Source of the DNA: Streptomyces anulatus
GTDB taxonomy: Bacteria > Actinomycetota > Actinomycetes > Streptomycetales > Streptomycetaceae
Assembly (NCBI RefSeq): GCF_000721175.1
Contig: NZ_JOEZ01000038.1
Coordinates: forward strand, 1-64,000
DNA length: 64,000 nt
Reading direction: 5' to 3'
A program made the translations under genes and the position numbers. Position 1 is the first letter of the stretch, and each line of letters begins with the position of its first letter. The notes below the pieces were generated by a model. It made no database searches. It saw only the letters and a program-made list of their open reading frames with translations, and was not told where the DNA came from. This document shows, in pieces, positions 38,962 to 47,648 of the stretch.

Positions 38962-39033
38962 CGCAGCACCATCGGCTAACAGGCTGTGGCACGGCGGGCG
39001 GTGTCCTTTCCCTGTCGGCCCTACGATGTAGCG

Positions 39034-39507
39034 GTGACTGAAGCTGCGGATGGCCGTGCTCCGTTCCAGGTACTGGTGCTGCCCTACCGGGAGGTGGAGG
39101 GGGATCTGCAGTTTGCCCTGTTCCGCCGCTCGGACGGCGCGTACTGGCAGGGTGTGGCCGGTGGCGGAGAGGCCGGCGAGTCTCCTTTGCTGGCCGCCCG
39201 GCGTGAGGCTGCCGAGGAGGCGGGCCTGGACGGCGACTTCGAGTTCGTCGAACTCGACGCGCGGGCGACGATTCCGGTGGTGCACGTCACCGGTGAGTTC
39301 ACCTGGGGCCCGGACGTGCTGGTGATTCCTGAGTTCACGTTCGGAGTCCGTGTCGATACTTCTGAGCTGACGCTGTCGGACGAGCACACCGAGTACGGCT
39401 GGTTCGATTTCGACGCGGCGGTGAAGGCCGTGCAGTGGGACTCCAACCGATCGGCGCTGTGGGAGCTCGATCACCGTCTGCGTCACGGCAAGGTGCGCTC
39501 TGCCTGA
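39034..39507 (+). CDS. Nudix hydrolase, dihydroneopterin/dATP type, 157 residues
   Basis: GTG 39034 (TEAADGRAPFQVLVLPYREV). Complete Nudix box GGGEAGESPLLAARREAAEE-AGL. The YRREGDLQFALF-like start (VEGDLQFALFRRSDGAYWQG) and the C-terminal WFDFDAAVKAVQWDSNRSAL resemble NudB/dihydroneopterin triphosphate pyrophosphatase-type proteins. Convergent with the HPr-kinase-like gene, with 25 bp overlap of the ends. Confidence 0.85.
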   Translation: MTEAADGRAPFQVLVLPYREVEGDLQFALFRRSDGAYWQGVAGGGEAGESPLLAARREAAEEAGLDGDFEFVELDARATIPVVHVTGEFTWGPDVLVIPEFTFGVRVDTSELTLSDEHTEYGWFDFDAAVKAVQWDSNRSALWELDHRLRHGKVRSA

Positions 39508-40658
39508 GCGAGGAGGCCGGCCATTCCCGCAGTGAGTATCGGTGCGGCATCGTCCCCAGGGCTGAAGGCGGCCGCCGGTACACCAGCGGCGCATCGCTGA
39601 AGCCGCTGGTGGTGCGAATGGCCATGGTCCCGGTGGAGGCGGGAGTGTTCGTGAGGGTCGTCGAGCAGTCCGTCGGCCAGGTACGCGGCGTGCAGCGCGG
39701 CGACGCGTTCCTCCAGCGCGAGAGGGCGCCAGGCCGAATGGCCCGGCCCGCGGTATGCGACATCGACGAACGTGACCAGAGGCCCGCCCTCCGACTGGGA
39801 GACGGCGAAGGCCTCGGCAACACGTTGCGCCGTTAGATATGTCCGGCCTTCCCTGCTGTCCGCATCACGGGCAGCGCCGCTGTTCTGAGACACGGCTGCT
39901 GCCGGTGCCGCTCGGCTCAGCGCGGGGAAGAGACGGAGGGCCGGTCCGCGCAGGCCGACGGCTGTCGGCAGCGCGCGGACTTCCACCCTGCCGGCGGTTT
40001 CGGGGCTGAGGAAGACCTTGTCGTTGGCGACGAACGAGGCTGGACGGATGGCGTCGTCCAGCAGGCGCAGCATGGCCGTAGTCTTGCCGCCGCCCTGCCC
40101 ACCGAGGAGGATCACCGCACCTGCCGTCGTGGTGACGCAGGCCGCGTGGAGAGGTACCCAGCCAGCGGCGAGCAGCGTGCGGGCGGCTATCGCCCGGACC
40201 ATCCGCAGCAGTACCTTCTGCGAAGCGGAGTCCGCGCCCGGCAGGATCACGTAAGTGGTCCGGGGATTGTCGTCGCTCCAGAGCAGATGGCCAAAGCGCC
40301 GCCCGGGAGGAGAACCGGCTGACTTGCGGACCAGGTGGATTCCCTTGTGGACCAGGTGCGGCTCGCTGTGACGAGGACTCCCGCCGGCCGTGGTGATTAC
40401 GTGCCCGACGCGCCGGGCCAGTGCCGTGTCGGAAACGACGACCTTGATCTCCTGCGAGGGGACGCCGTCCACCGTGTCGGAGGCCCGAAGGTACGGGGTG
40501 AGCGCCGCCACCAGCTGTGCCAGGGGCGGAGGGGGCGCGCAGTGCAGGTGCAGGTGCACTGGTCCACCGGACAGGACCGTGGCAGGTGCGGGGGCCAGGC
40601 CGGTACATGCGTCGACGACCTCCTTCAGCAGTGCGGCCGGCATCGGGGTTGAGGTCAT
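39483..40658 (-). CDS. HPr-kinase-like P-loop protein, 391 residues
   Basis: ATG at 40658; no clear ribosome binding site, so the start may differ. The central part has WVPLHAACVTTTAGAVILLG, Walker A GGQGGGKTTAM and FVANDKVFLSP, the pattern of HprK C-terminal domains and of the HprK-like proteins found in peptide-natural-product clusters. The N-terminal 150 residues are unlike HprK. HprK homologues phosphorylate Ser on a protein or peptide; here the divergent radical SAM operon is the likely functional partner, but the substrate is unknown. Confidence 0.7.
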   Translation of the reverse strand: MTSTPMPAALLKEVVDACTGLAPAPATVLSGGPVHLHLHCAPPPPLAQLVAALTPYLRASDTVDGVPSQEIKVVVSDTALARRVGHVITTAGGSPRHSEPHLVHKGIHLVRKSAGSPPGRRFGHLLWSDDNPRTTYVILPGADSASQKVLLRMVRAIAARTLLAAGWVPLHAACVTTTAGAVILLGGQGGGKTTAMLRLLDDAIRPASFVANDKVFLSPETAGRVEVRALPTAVGLRGPALRLFPALSRAAPAAAVSQNSGAARDADSREGRTYLTAQRVAEAFAVSQSEGGPLVTFVDVAYRGPGHSAWRPLALEERVAALHAAYLADGLLDDPHEHSRLHRDHGHSHHQRLQRCAAGVPAAAFSPGDDAAPILTAGMAGLLAQAERTLP

Positions 40659-40810
40659 GGGGACACGATGCCGGACCCCAGTCCGCTGGGGAACTGGGCG
40701 TCGGGGAGAGCTTGTTGGCGGTAGCGGAAACCTGTGCGAGTGACGGCCGTGCCTGCTTATAGTCATTGCTCCGCCACTGTGCGTGGCGGTGATCGGGAGG
40801 GGTGGGAGTC

Positions 40811-42112
40811 ATGGGAGAGCAGGCGGCATCGTTACAGGGGGCTTTCCGGACTGATCTTCCGGGGCGTTTCAACGAGTTGGATGTGCTCAGGCGGCAGTGG
40901 CCGCTGTTCGCCGCGACGGTGGAGGGGCAGGTGCTGCCGCCGTACGAGGTGCTGATCCACCCTTCCAGCGGCTGCAATCTCCGCTGCCAGTGGTGCATCG
41001 GGGATCACGTGCCGCTGGAGATATGGGACGACGAGCGGGACATGCTCACGCTCGTGGACGCCTCGAAGGAGGCCCCGGACCGGCTCCCGGACACGCTCGG
41101 CTCACCCGTAGCGATGATGAAGCTCGTGCGCGACATCGTCGGGTACCGCAAGACCGGCAGCTACCGTTCCGGCGGCACGGACCACACCCGGGAGTTCCGG
41201 GTCCATAATGTGTCCTTTTCCGGCCTGATCGGCGAACCGCTGATCTCCCGCGCGGCACTCATGCCCGCCATCAGCTACCTCATCGACAACGACGTACGCG
41301 TTGGCATCTTCACCAACGGCGAGCTGATGGACAACAAGGTCATCGATGTCCTGGTCCACTCCGGCTACGTCCACGTGAGCCTGGACGCGGCAACCGGGCC
41401 CACGTACGCGGCACTCAAGTTCCGCGGCCACAAGGCGGGAGCGGTGAAGTTCGAGCGGGCGGTGGAGAACCTGCGGGCGCTGGCGGCCCGGCGCCGGCAG
41501 GAGCGGACGGATCTGGAGATCAGCGTCTCGTTCATCCTGTACCCGGAGAACTACCACGAGGTCTACGACATGGCCGTCCTGGCCCGCGACGCCGGAGCGG
41601 ACCGGCTCCGCCTCAAGCGGGACATCTCCGGCGACAAGCTGCTCGACCCCGCCCAGGTGGCCCACGCGAACGAGCTGATCGCCCGCATCCGTGACGAGGT
41701 CGTCGACGAGAACTTCGAGCTGATCGAGGTCCACAAACTCGACTACGAGGCCGAACTGCCACGCCAGTTCTCGGTCTGCTCCATCACCGACATGTTCGCC
41801 GCGGTCGGCTCGGACGGGCACCTGTACCCGTGCAACTACCACCCCCGCCCCGGCGGAGCCAGCTACGGATCCGCCGTGGACACCTCATTCGCCGAAGTCT
41901 GGGAAGGCGCCGTACGCGCCCGCGTGCGGGGTGACCTGCCCGCGATCTGTCCCAAGGTGTGCGACCCGTTCAAGAACCGGTCCAACACCATGCTCCAGAT
42001 CGGCAAGACCATCATCGCCACGCACGGTCTTGACCACCTCGAACGCGACGTCAACCAGCTCATCGACGCCCGCGCCTACGAGTCGGCTCACGGCCGCGAG
42101 CACCAGGGATGA
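40811..42112 (+). CDS. Radical SAM enzyme with C-terminal Cys-rich extension, 433 residues
   Basis: ATG 40811 (GGGAGG 10 bases upstream; a GTG at 40802 is less well placed). The radical SAM cluster is CNLRCQWC (Cys55, 59, 62). The SAM-binding barrel follows (VHNVSFSGLIGEPLISRAAL, VGIFTNGELMD, YVHVSLDAATGPTY). The end has Cys residues around VCSITDMF, GHLYPCNYH and ICPKVCDPF, consistent with a SPASM-type or twitch auxiliary Fe-S site. First gene of a four-gene operon whose members overlap by 4 bases. Substrate unknown. Confidence 0.85.
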   Translation: MGEQAASLQGAFRTDLPGRFNELDVLRRQWPLFAATVEGQVLPPYEVLIHPSSGCNLRCQWCIGDHVPLEIWDDERDMLTLVDASKEAPDRLPDTLGSPVAMMKLVRDIVGYRKTGSYRSGGTDHTREFRVHNVSFSGLIGEPLISRAALMPAISYLIDNDVRVGIFTNGELMDNKVIDVLVHSGYVHVSLDAATGPTYAALKFRGHKAGAVKFERAVENLRALAARRRQERTDLEISVSFILYPENYHEVYDMAVLARDAGADRLRLKRDISGDKLLDPAQVAHANELIARIRDEVVDENFELIEVHKLDYEAELPRQFSVCSITDMFAAVGSDGHLYPCNYHPRPGGASYGSAVDTSFAEVWEGAVRARVRGDLPAICPKVCDPFKNRSNTMLQIGKTIIATHGLDHLERDVNQLIDARAYESAHGREHQG

Positions 42113-43299
42113 CCCTGCCCTCCCCGCCGCCCCAGCCAGCCTCCCCGGCCGTCTGGCCCGGGGAGCCGGGCATGGGCGGCTGGTACACCGAGGCCGAACA
42201 CGCCGCGCTCGCCCAGGTGCTGGCCGAGATGCCGTCCTGGACCGACCAGTACACCCGCCGCCACCAGGAAGAGTTCGAGAAGGCGTTCGCCGCCTACACC
42301 GGCGCCGGCTTCGCGGTCAGCGTCAACAGCGGCGGCGTCGCCCTCGACCTGGCCATGACCTGCCTGGACGCCGAACCCGGGGCCGAAGTCATCTCCTGCG
42401 CGATCAACTTCCCCGGCACCCACCTCGCCGTCCTCGGCGCCGGGTTCCGCCTGGTCCTGGCCGAACCCGACCCGCACACCCTCAACCTCGACCCGGACGA
42501 GATCGCCCGGCGCATGACCCCGCGTACGACTGCTGTTCTGGTCACGCACATGAACGGGCAGCCCGCCGACCTCGTGGCCATCGAATCCGAGACCACCAGC
42601 CGGGCTGCAGCGCTCGGAATCGGGCCGCCCCGGATCGTTGTCGACGCCGCCCGCGCCGCCGGCGCGACCACCCCGCTGGGCCCGGTCGGCAGCGGCGGCT
42701 GGCTGACTATGTTCAGCTTCCACCGCAAGAAGCTGATGACCACCCTCGGCGAGGGCGGCATGCTCACCACTGACTGCGAGGCCACCGCCCACCGCATCCG
42801 GCAGCTGCGGTCCTTCGGCCTGGGACAGACTCTGGGCTCAAGTCACCGGATGACCGAATTTCAGGCCGCCGTCGGCAGCGTCCAGCTGAAGCGCCTGGAC
42901 ACCATGAACGACCAGCGCATCGCCCTCGCCCGCGAACGCACCCGGCTCCTGACCGGCACCCCCGGCCTGCACACCCCCGGCGAACGGGCGGGCTACCGCC
43001 ACGTCTACTACCTCTACAACGTCCTGCTGGATGCCGCCCTCCCCGCCGGGACCCGCGACCGCCTCCGGGACGCGCTGCGCGAGGAACACGCGATCGGCAC
43101 GGTCATCGCCAACCCGCCCACCTACCGGGTCCACCCGCTGATCGCGAAGGCCACGGCCGGCCAATGGCCGCTTCCCGTGGCCGAAGACGTCGCCAGCCGG
43201 CTGCTGTGCCCCGCCCTGCATCCGCTGATGAGCCCCGAAGACAACACCCGTACCGCCGAAGCCCTCACCACCTGGCTGCGTACCGCGGGCGCCGCGTGA
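42109..43299 (+). CDS. DegT/DnrJ/EryC1/StrS-type PLP aminotransferase, 396 residues
   Basis: ATG 42109 overlaps the previous stop. SVNSGGVALDLAMTCLDAEP, SCAINFPGTHLAVLGAGFRL, VLVTHMNGQPADL and SFHRKKLMTTLGEGGML follow the family order; Lys208 is the expected PLP lysine. These enzymes transaminate keto-sugars or cyclitols. With the nucleotide-sugar dehydrogenase two genes downstream this suggests an amino-sugar or amino-cyclitol product. Confidence 0.88.
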   Translation: MTLPSPPPQPASPAVWPGEPGMGGWYTEAEHAALAQVLAEMPSWTDQYTRRHQEEFEKAFAAYTGAGFAVSVNSGGVALDLAMTCLDAEPGAEVISCAINFPGTHLAVLGAGFRLVLAEPDPHTLNLDPDEIARRMTPRTTAVLVTHMNGQPADLVAIESETTSRAAALGIGPPRIVVDAARAAGATTPLGPVGSGGWLTMFSFHRKKLMTTLGEGGMLTTDCEATAHRIRQLRSFGLGQTLGSSHRMTEFQAAVGSVQLKRLDTMNDQRIALARERTRLLTGTPGLHTPGERAGYRHVYYLYNVLLDAALPAGTRDRLRDALREEHAIGTVIANPPTYRVHPLIAKATAGQWPLPVAEDVASRLLCPALHPLMSPEDNTRTAEALTTWLRTAGAA

Positions 43300-44312
43300 A
43301 CGCACCCGCCGCGATCCTCGCCCGCTATCCGCAGCTTCCCCACAGCGGGCAAGTCATCACCAGACTTCCCGCCGGGACCAATACCGCCCCCTGGCTCATC
43401 AGCACCACGCACGGCCGATATGTACTGCGCCGCCTGCCCGAGTACTTCACCCCGGAACGAGCCCGGTTCACCGCCGCCGCCCACGACCACGCGGCCCGCA
43501 CCAGTGGCCTCGCCCCCGCCGTCCTGTCCAACAACGACGGCCACCTCACGACCGAGCACGGAACGCACCACTACCTACTGACCCGCCACGCCGCCGGAAA
43601 CCATCCCCACACCGACGCGGCCACACCAAGCCAATGCCACGATCTCGGCACCGTCCTCGGCCGGATCCACCAGCACCTGCGCGAACTCCCGGTGCCTGCC
43701 ACAGCTCCCCGCCAGGCCATACCCGCAGACCCCACCGCCGGTATCCGAGCGGCAGCAGCAGCCCACGCCGGTCCTGACTGCTCTCACCGACACGCCCGTC
43801 GCCTCCTGGCGGCCAAACTCCGTCGTGCTCAGGCCCTGACCACCGCCGACCTCGACGAACTGCGGTCCCTGCCCCAGGCGCTGATCCACGGCGACTTCCA
43901 CCCCGGCAACGTCCTCGTCCTCGATGACAACCGCATCAGCGCGGTCCTCGACTTCGACCTCGCCCGGCTCGCCCCACCCGCCTACGAACTCCTGCGCGCT
44001 CTGCTCTACTGCACACAGCCGGCCGGACCGCCCACCGTGTACGCACCGCGCGTCATCGCCTTCCTCACCGGATACCTCGACGTAGCCCCGCTGAGCCACC
44101 GTGAGCTGACGACCATGACAGCGCTGTACGAAACCACCCAGCTCCTGGACACCTACGGCCTCGCCGTCTGCGACAGCGCCCCGCCCGCACTGCTCAGCTT
44201 CGGCCACGCCCGGTTCGCCCTCCTGTACTGGCTCCGCCGCAACGCCCGCACCCTCACCGGCCTCGCCCTGCAAGCCCATCACCACCCCACCGCCTCGAAA
44301 GGCACCCGATGA
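43296..44312 (+). CDS. APH-type kinase (phosphotransferase family), 338 residues
   Basis: GTG 43296 overlaps the previous stop in GTGA. ALIHGDFHPGNVLVLDDNRI (catalytic Asp in HGDFHPGN) and SAVLDFDLARLAP (metal-binding DFD) place it in the aminoglycoside phosphotransferase/choline-kinase fold. Family members phosphorylate small molecules, including sugars, homoserine and antibiotics. Within this operon it could phosphorylate an intermediate or confer self-resistance. Confidence 0.85.
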   Translation: MNAPAAILARYPQLPHSGQVITRLPAGTNTAPWLISTTHGRYVLRRLPEYFTPERARFTAAAHDHAARTSGLAPAVLSNNDGHLTTEHGTHHYLLTRHAAGNHPHTDAATPSQCHDLGTVLGRIHQHLRELPVPATAPRQAIPADPTAGIRAAAAAHAGPDCSHRHARRLLAAKLRRAQALTTADLDELRSLPQALIHGDFHPGNVLVLDDNRISAVLDFDLARLAPPAYELLRALLYCTQPAGPPTVYAPRVIAFLTGYLDVAPLSHRELTTMTALYETTQLLDTYGLAVCDSAPPALLSFGHARFALLYWLRRNARTLTGLALQAHHHPTASKGTR

Positions 44313-45580
44313 CCACAGCCACCGGCCGCCACCGCGGACCCGTCGCCGTCATCGGACTCGGCTACGCGGGACTGCCACTCGCGGTCAACGCCGCGACCGC
44401 CGGCTACGACGTACGGGGCCTGGACACCGACCCCCTGCGCGTCGGCCAGATCACCCAGGGCGTCCCTCCCGTCGAGACCGTCACCACACCCGACCTCGCG
44501 GCGGTCCGGCACCGTCTGCGCGCCACCACCGATCCAGCCTGCCTGACCGCCTGCGACACGGTCATCCTGTGCGTCCCCACCCCGCTGGACAGCCACGGGC
44601 GCCCCGATCTCGGCCCCCTCACCAGCGCCACCACCACGGTCCGCGACCACCTCCGCGCCGGGCAGCTGGTGATCGTGGAGTCCACCACCTACCCGGGAAC
44701 CACAGACGGACCGGTCCGCGAGATCCTCCAGCAGACCGGCCTCACCGCGGGCATCGACTTCGCGCTGGCGTACTCACCCGAACGTATCGACCCCGGGAAC
44801 ACCGCCTACAACCTGGCCAACACTCCCAAGCTCACCGGCGGCCTCACCGACCGGTGCCTGGACCGCGCCGCCGCGTTCTACACCTCGCTCGGGGCGCCGG
44901 TCCACCGCACGCGAAGCACCCGCGAGGCCGAGGCGGCGAAGATCCTTGAGAACACCTACCGCCAGGTCAACATTGCGCTGGTCAACGAATTCGCCCAGCT
45001 GTGCCACCACATGGGCATCGACGTCTGGGACACCCTCGCCGCCGCCGCGACGAAACCCTTCGGATACACCCCGTTCCGGCCCGGGCCGGGAGTCGGAGGC
45101 CACTGCATTCCCGCCGACCCCATGTATTTGGTCCACCGGGCCGGCGAAATGGGCCTGCCGTTCCACCTCGCGCAGACCGCGCAACAGATCAATCTCGGCA
45201 TGCCCCTGTGGATCGCCGACCGTATCTGCAAGCACCTCGACGACAGCGGCACCCGCCCCACCGACGCCGACGTCCTGCTGCTCGGCGTCACGTACAAGCC
45301 GGACGTCGCCGACATCCGCAACACACCGGCCCTGCCTCTCATCCGGGAACTCCATGCCCGGGGCGTGCCGGTCCGGTTCCATGATCCGTACGTACCCGAA
45401 CTGGACACCGGGACTGCGACGCTGCGACGGGCAGAGGACCTGCCGAAGGCGCTGACGAGCGCCACGCTCACTGTCCTGCTGCAACGGCACCGGACATACA
45501 GCGCCAGGACGCTCGCCGGCTCACGAAGACTGTTCGACACCACCGGCCCCGCGCACGGCACCGAGAGTTTCGCCCTGTAG
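44309..45580 (+). CDS. Nucleotide-sugar dehydrogenase (UDP-sugar 6-dehydrogenase family), 423 residues
   Basis: ATG 44309 (ATGA coupling). NAD site GLGYAGLP at residues 16-23; SPERIDPGNTAYNLANTPKL resembles the WbpA/WecC-type UDP-HexNAc dehydrogenases; the catalytic Cys is in GVGGHCIPADPMYL; VLLLGVTYKPDVADIRNTPA is the C-terminal domain signature. It should oxidise C6 of a UDP-sugar to the uronate using two NAD+. Last gene of the coupled operon; a 7-bp-stem hairpin follows at about 45640-45662. Confidence 0.9.
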   Translation: MTTATGRHRGPVAVIGLGYAGLPLAVNAATAGYDVRGLDTDPLRVGQITQGVPPVETVTTPDLAAVRHRLRATTDPACLTACDTVILCVPTPLDSHGRPDLGPLTSATTTVRDHLRAGQLVIVESTTYPGTTDGPVREILQQTGLTAGIDFALAYSPERIDPGNTAYNLANTPKLTGGLTDRCLDRAAAFYTSLGAPVHRTRSTREAEAAKILENTYRQVNIALVNEFAQLCHHMGIDVWDTLAAAATKPFGYTPFRPGPGVGGHCIPADPMYLVHRAGEMGLPFHLAQTAQQINLGMPLWIADRICKHLDDSGTRPTDADVLLLGVTYKPDVADIRNTPALPLIRELHARGVPVRFHDPYVPELDTGTATLRRAEDLPKALTSATLTVLLQRHRTYSARTLAGSRRLFDTTGPAHGTESFAL

Positions 45581-45668
45581 GCACACTGACATTTCTCGTG
45601 CAGGGCAAGCCAGGACCGCCACAACAAACCTGAGCGTCATGCCCGGCTAGCCGCAGGCCGGGCGCGTT

Positions 45669-46102
45669 CTATACGAGGTTGTGCCGACGGCTCGGCGCTG
45701 CGTCCAAGAGGCCCAGTACGCGCTCCGGGGCGTGCAACAAGCCAGCGTGAGCCGCGAACAGGCGAGCCCGTCCGAGGTAGTCGCTGCCTTCTTGGCCGTG
45801 GGCTGAGCCGACCGCTCGAGCGAAGTCATAGGCGACCCCGGGTTCACCCCAGGTAGGAAGCGGGCGACGATAGCTTCCTTGAGTTCCTGAATGAGGCTGT
45901 AGGCGAGGCCCTGCCGTTCCTCGGACGCCTCGGTCCCTTCGTTCCTGTGCTCGAGGTCCTCGATGACGTCAAGAAGCTCTGACGGCAAGTGGCCATCGAG
46001 GTTGAGGGCGCCGGGGACTGGGAGGGTCTGGATGTCGGTGATGACGTGTGGGCGGACAGCCAAGACGACCCGGGGCCATCCCCTCGGGGCCGCACCGTTC
46101 AA
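45669..46102 (-). pseudogene. Frameshifted hypothetical gene
   Basis: The N-terminal part in one frame is VVLAVRPHVITDIQTLPVPG ... LIQELKEAIVARFLPG. From about 45838 the natural sequence continues in another frame (GEPGVAYDFARAVGSAHGQE, YLGRARLFAAHAGLLHAPER, LLDAAPSRRHNLV) to the stop at 45669-45671. A single indel near the CCCGGG/CACC stretch at 45836-45850 explains this. The original protein of about 140 residues is not recognised. Confidence 0.55.
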
Positions 46103-46121
46103 CGAGGCTGCTGCCCCGCCG

Positions 46122-46685
46122 TCATGCGGTGGCTGGCTGTGGTGCCGCTAGCACCCCGGCGACCTTCCGGGCCAGCTCCGCGACGTGAGGTGGCAGGTAG
46201 CTGTCCAGCGCGTCGACGTCGTCGCACAGCCGGGCTCGCAGCCCGTGCAGACATGCCTCGGTGAACAGCCGCTGCTCATCGGCCTCGGCCATCAGCCCGC
46301 CCTGCGTATACCCCTGACCGCACGAGAAACTCCTCTGCGCGTCCTGGTCGTCCTTGGGAGGAAGCGGCGTGCCGAGCATCCCGGCGACCTCGTACCGGTC
46401 CGCATCCCTCGGGCCGGTCGCCCGGCTGCGCTGCTGCCGGGTCTGGAGATACGAGGCGAGGGTGTCCATGGCCATGCCAGTGCGCTGGCAGTACGCGGCG
46501 ATCAGCATGGACGCCATGTCCATCGTGTCGGAGGCATCCGTGGCGCGGATCAGCGTCATGCGTTTCCAGTCGCGCGCGATGTCCGGCTCGGTGTACCGCA
46601 GCACCTCCTGGCAGTTCATGACCACTTCGGAAACGAGGTGGTGAACCATCTGCCGCAAGGGTTCGGGCATCGGGGTGTGTTCCAT
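46122..46685 (-). CDS. Hypothetical protein, 187 residues
   Basis: ATG at 46685 (MEHTPMPEPLRQMVHHLVSE) is chosen by composition; starts up to 46739 are possible. Entirely helical (DTMDMASMLIAAYCQRTGMA). No family recognised. Divergent from the XRE-associated genes that follow. Confidence 0.6.
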   Translation of the reverse strand: MEHTPMPEPLRQMVHHLVSEVVMNCQEVLRYTEPDIARDWKRMTLIRATDASDTMDMASMLIAAYCQRTGMAMDTLASYLQTRQQRSRATGPRDADRYEVAGMLGTPLPPKDDQDAQRSFSCGQGYTQGGLMAEADEQRLFTEACLHGLRARLCDDVDALDSYLPPHVAELARKVAGVLAAPQPATA

Positions 46686-46832
46686 GGTCGCAAGGTAGAG
46701 GAACTGCATCCCGGGACACCGTAGTCGCGGCGCTCGCACACCCGGACGGACCAGAAGCTGTCACCCTGACCGCCGACCAGCACGGCGGCGAGAGCTCTTG
46801 ACGTTGACTCCGGCCTGCGGGACTGTCGTTGC

Positions 46833-46848
46833 GCAACTACACGCAACT
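46833..46848. promoter_or_regulatory. Direct repeat GCAACT spaced 10 bp
   Basis: GCAACTACACGCAACT lies 21 bases before the start at 46869. The same arrangement (GCAATT, 10-bp period, GCAATC) occurs at 48507. Candidate operator of the XRE regulator encoded at 47649. Confidence 0.4.
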
Positions 46849-46868
46849 GGCTTTCTTTGGAGGCGGTT

Positions 46869-47123
46869 ATGGCGTTACTTTTCTTCGGTACGGACCCGAA
46901 CTCGGGCGGGGGGAACTGCCCTGCGGTGTGGGTGGACACCGACGCTGCTGAGGGGCCGGAACTCGTATTCCAGGGCAAGGCCGCCGACGCGGTGACCCGG
47001 GCTGCTTGCAGTCAGGACAGTCCGCCGGCGGATGACGAGGCGGCCATCCGTATCTCGGTCCGGATGGCGGATCAGATCAGGAAGGCGTGTGATGCCGCAG
47101 AAGCCGCCGGCCCTCAGCTTTGA
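46869..47123 (+). CDS. Small protein of the XRE-associated type, 84 residues
   Basis: ATG 46869 with GGAGG upstream. MALLFFGTDPNSGGGNCPAV, VWVDTDAAEGPELVFQGK and DEAAIRISVRMADQIRKACD recall small proteins that accompany DUF6879 and XRE/DUF5753 genes in Streptomyces. It overlaps the next gene by 32 bases. Function unknown. Confidence 0.7.
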   Translation: MALLFFGTDPNSGGGNCPAVWVDTDAAEGPELVFQGKAADAVTRAACSQDSPPADDEAAIRISVRMADQIRKACDAAEAAGPQL

Positions 47124-47619
47124 GGACCTGCTCGACTCCGCCCGACAGCACGCCCTGCACCTGGAGCTGCGCGACGTCTATGCCGTGGGGGAGGAGCGAG
47201 AGGTCTACGACGCGTTCCTGCGGGACGGGAGCGTGCCCTCGGACGACTCGGAGTACTGGAGTGGCTGGCTGCCGCTGGTGGAGCGGACCGTGGGCCGCGG
47301 GGTGAAGGTCCTGCGGGCCAGGGTCGTGTCCGAGCCCGTCACCGACTACATCCGCTTCGAGCACGCCATCACCGACGCCAACCTCCGTGCCGGAGAGGAC
47401 GTCCGCTGGCTGCCCCGCCGCCGCGCCTCCACCCTCTCCCTGCCCGGCAACGACTTCTGGCTCATTGACGACCAGGTCGTGCGGTTCAACGTCTTCTCCG
47501 GTGACGGCGAGGCCCTGGAGCCCGACCACACCGACGATCCCAGCGCGGTAGAGCTGTGCGTGGAGGCGTTCCGCTCGGTGTGGGACCTGGCCACCCCGCA
47601 CGCCGAATACCGCATCTGA
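47092..47619 (+). CDS. DUF6879-like protein, 175 residues
   Basis: ATG 47092 inside the end of the preceding gene. The sequence LSFEDLLDSARQHALHLELR, VVSEPVTDYIRFEHAITDAN, GEDVRWLPRR, DFWLIDDQVVRFNVFSGDGE fits the DUF6879 family, which regularly precedes an XRE/DUF5753 regulator and has been considered part of such conflict or regulatory pairs. The regulator follows at 47649. Confidence 0.75.
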   Translation: MPQKPPALSFEDLLDSARQHALHLELRDVYAVGEEREVYDAFLRDGSVPSDDSEYWSGWLPLVERTVGRGVKVLRARVVSEPVTDYIRFEHAITDANLRAGEDVRWLPRRRASTLSLPGNDFWLIDDQVVRFNVFSGDGEALEPDHTDDPSAVELCVEAFRSVWDLATPHAEYRI

Positions 47620-47648
47620 CCCACGCACACCCAAGGGCCACGCACCTC

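Noticed and set aside
39483..40658. Lasso-peptide cluster suggested by the HprK-like gene
   Set aside because: No precursor peptide, asparagine-synthase-like cyclase or PqqD-like protein is found nearby.
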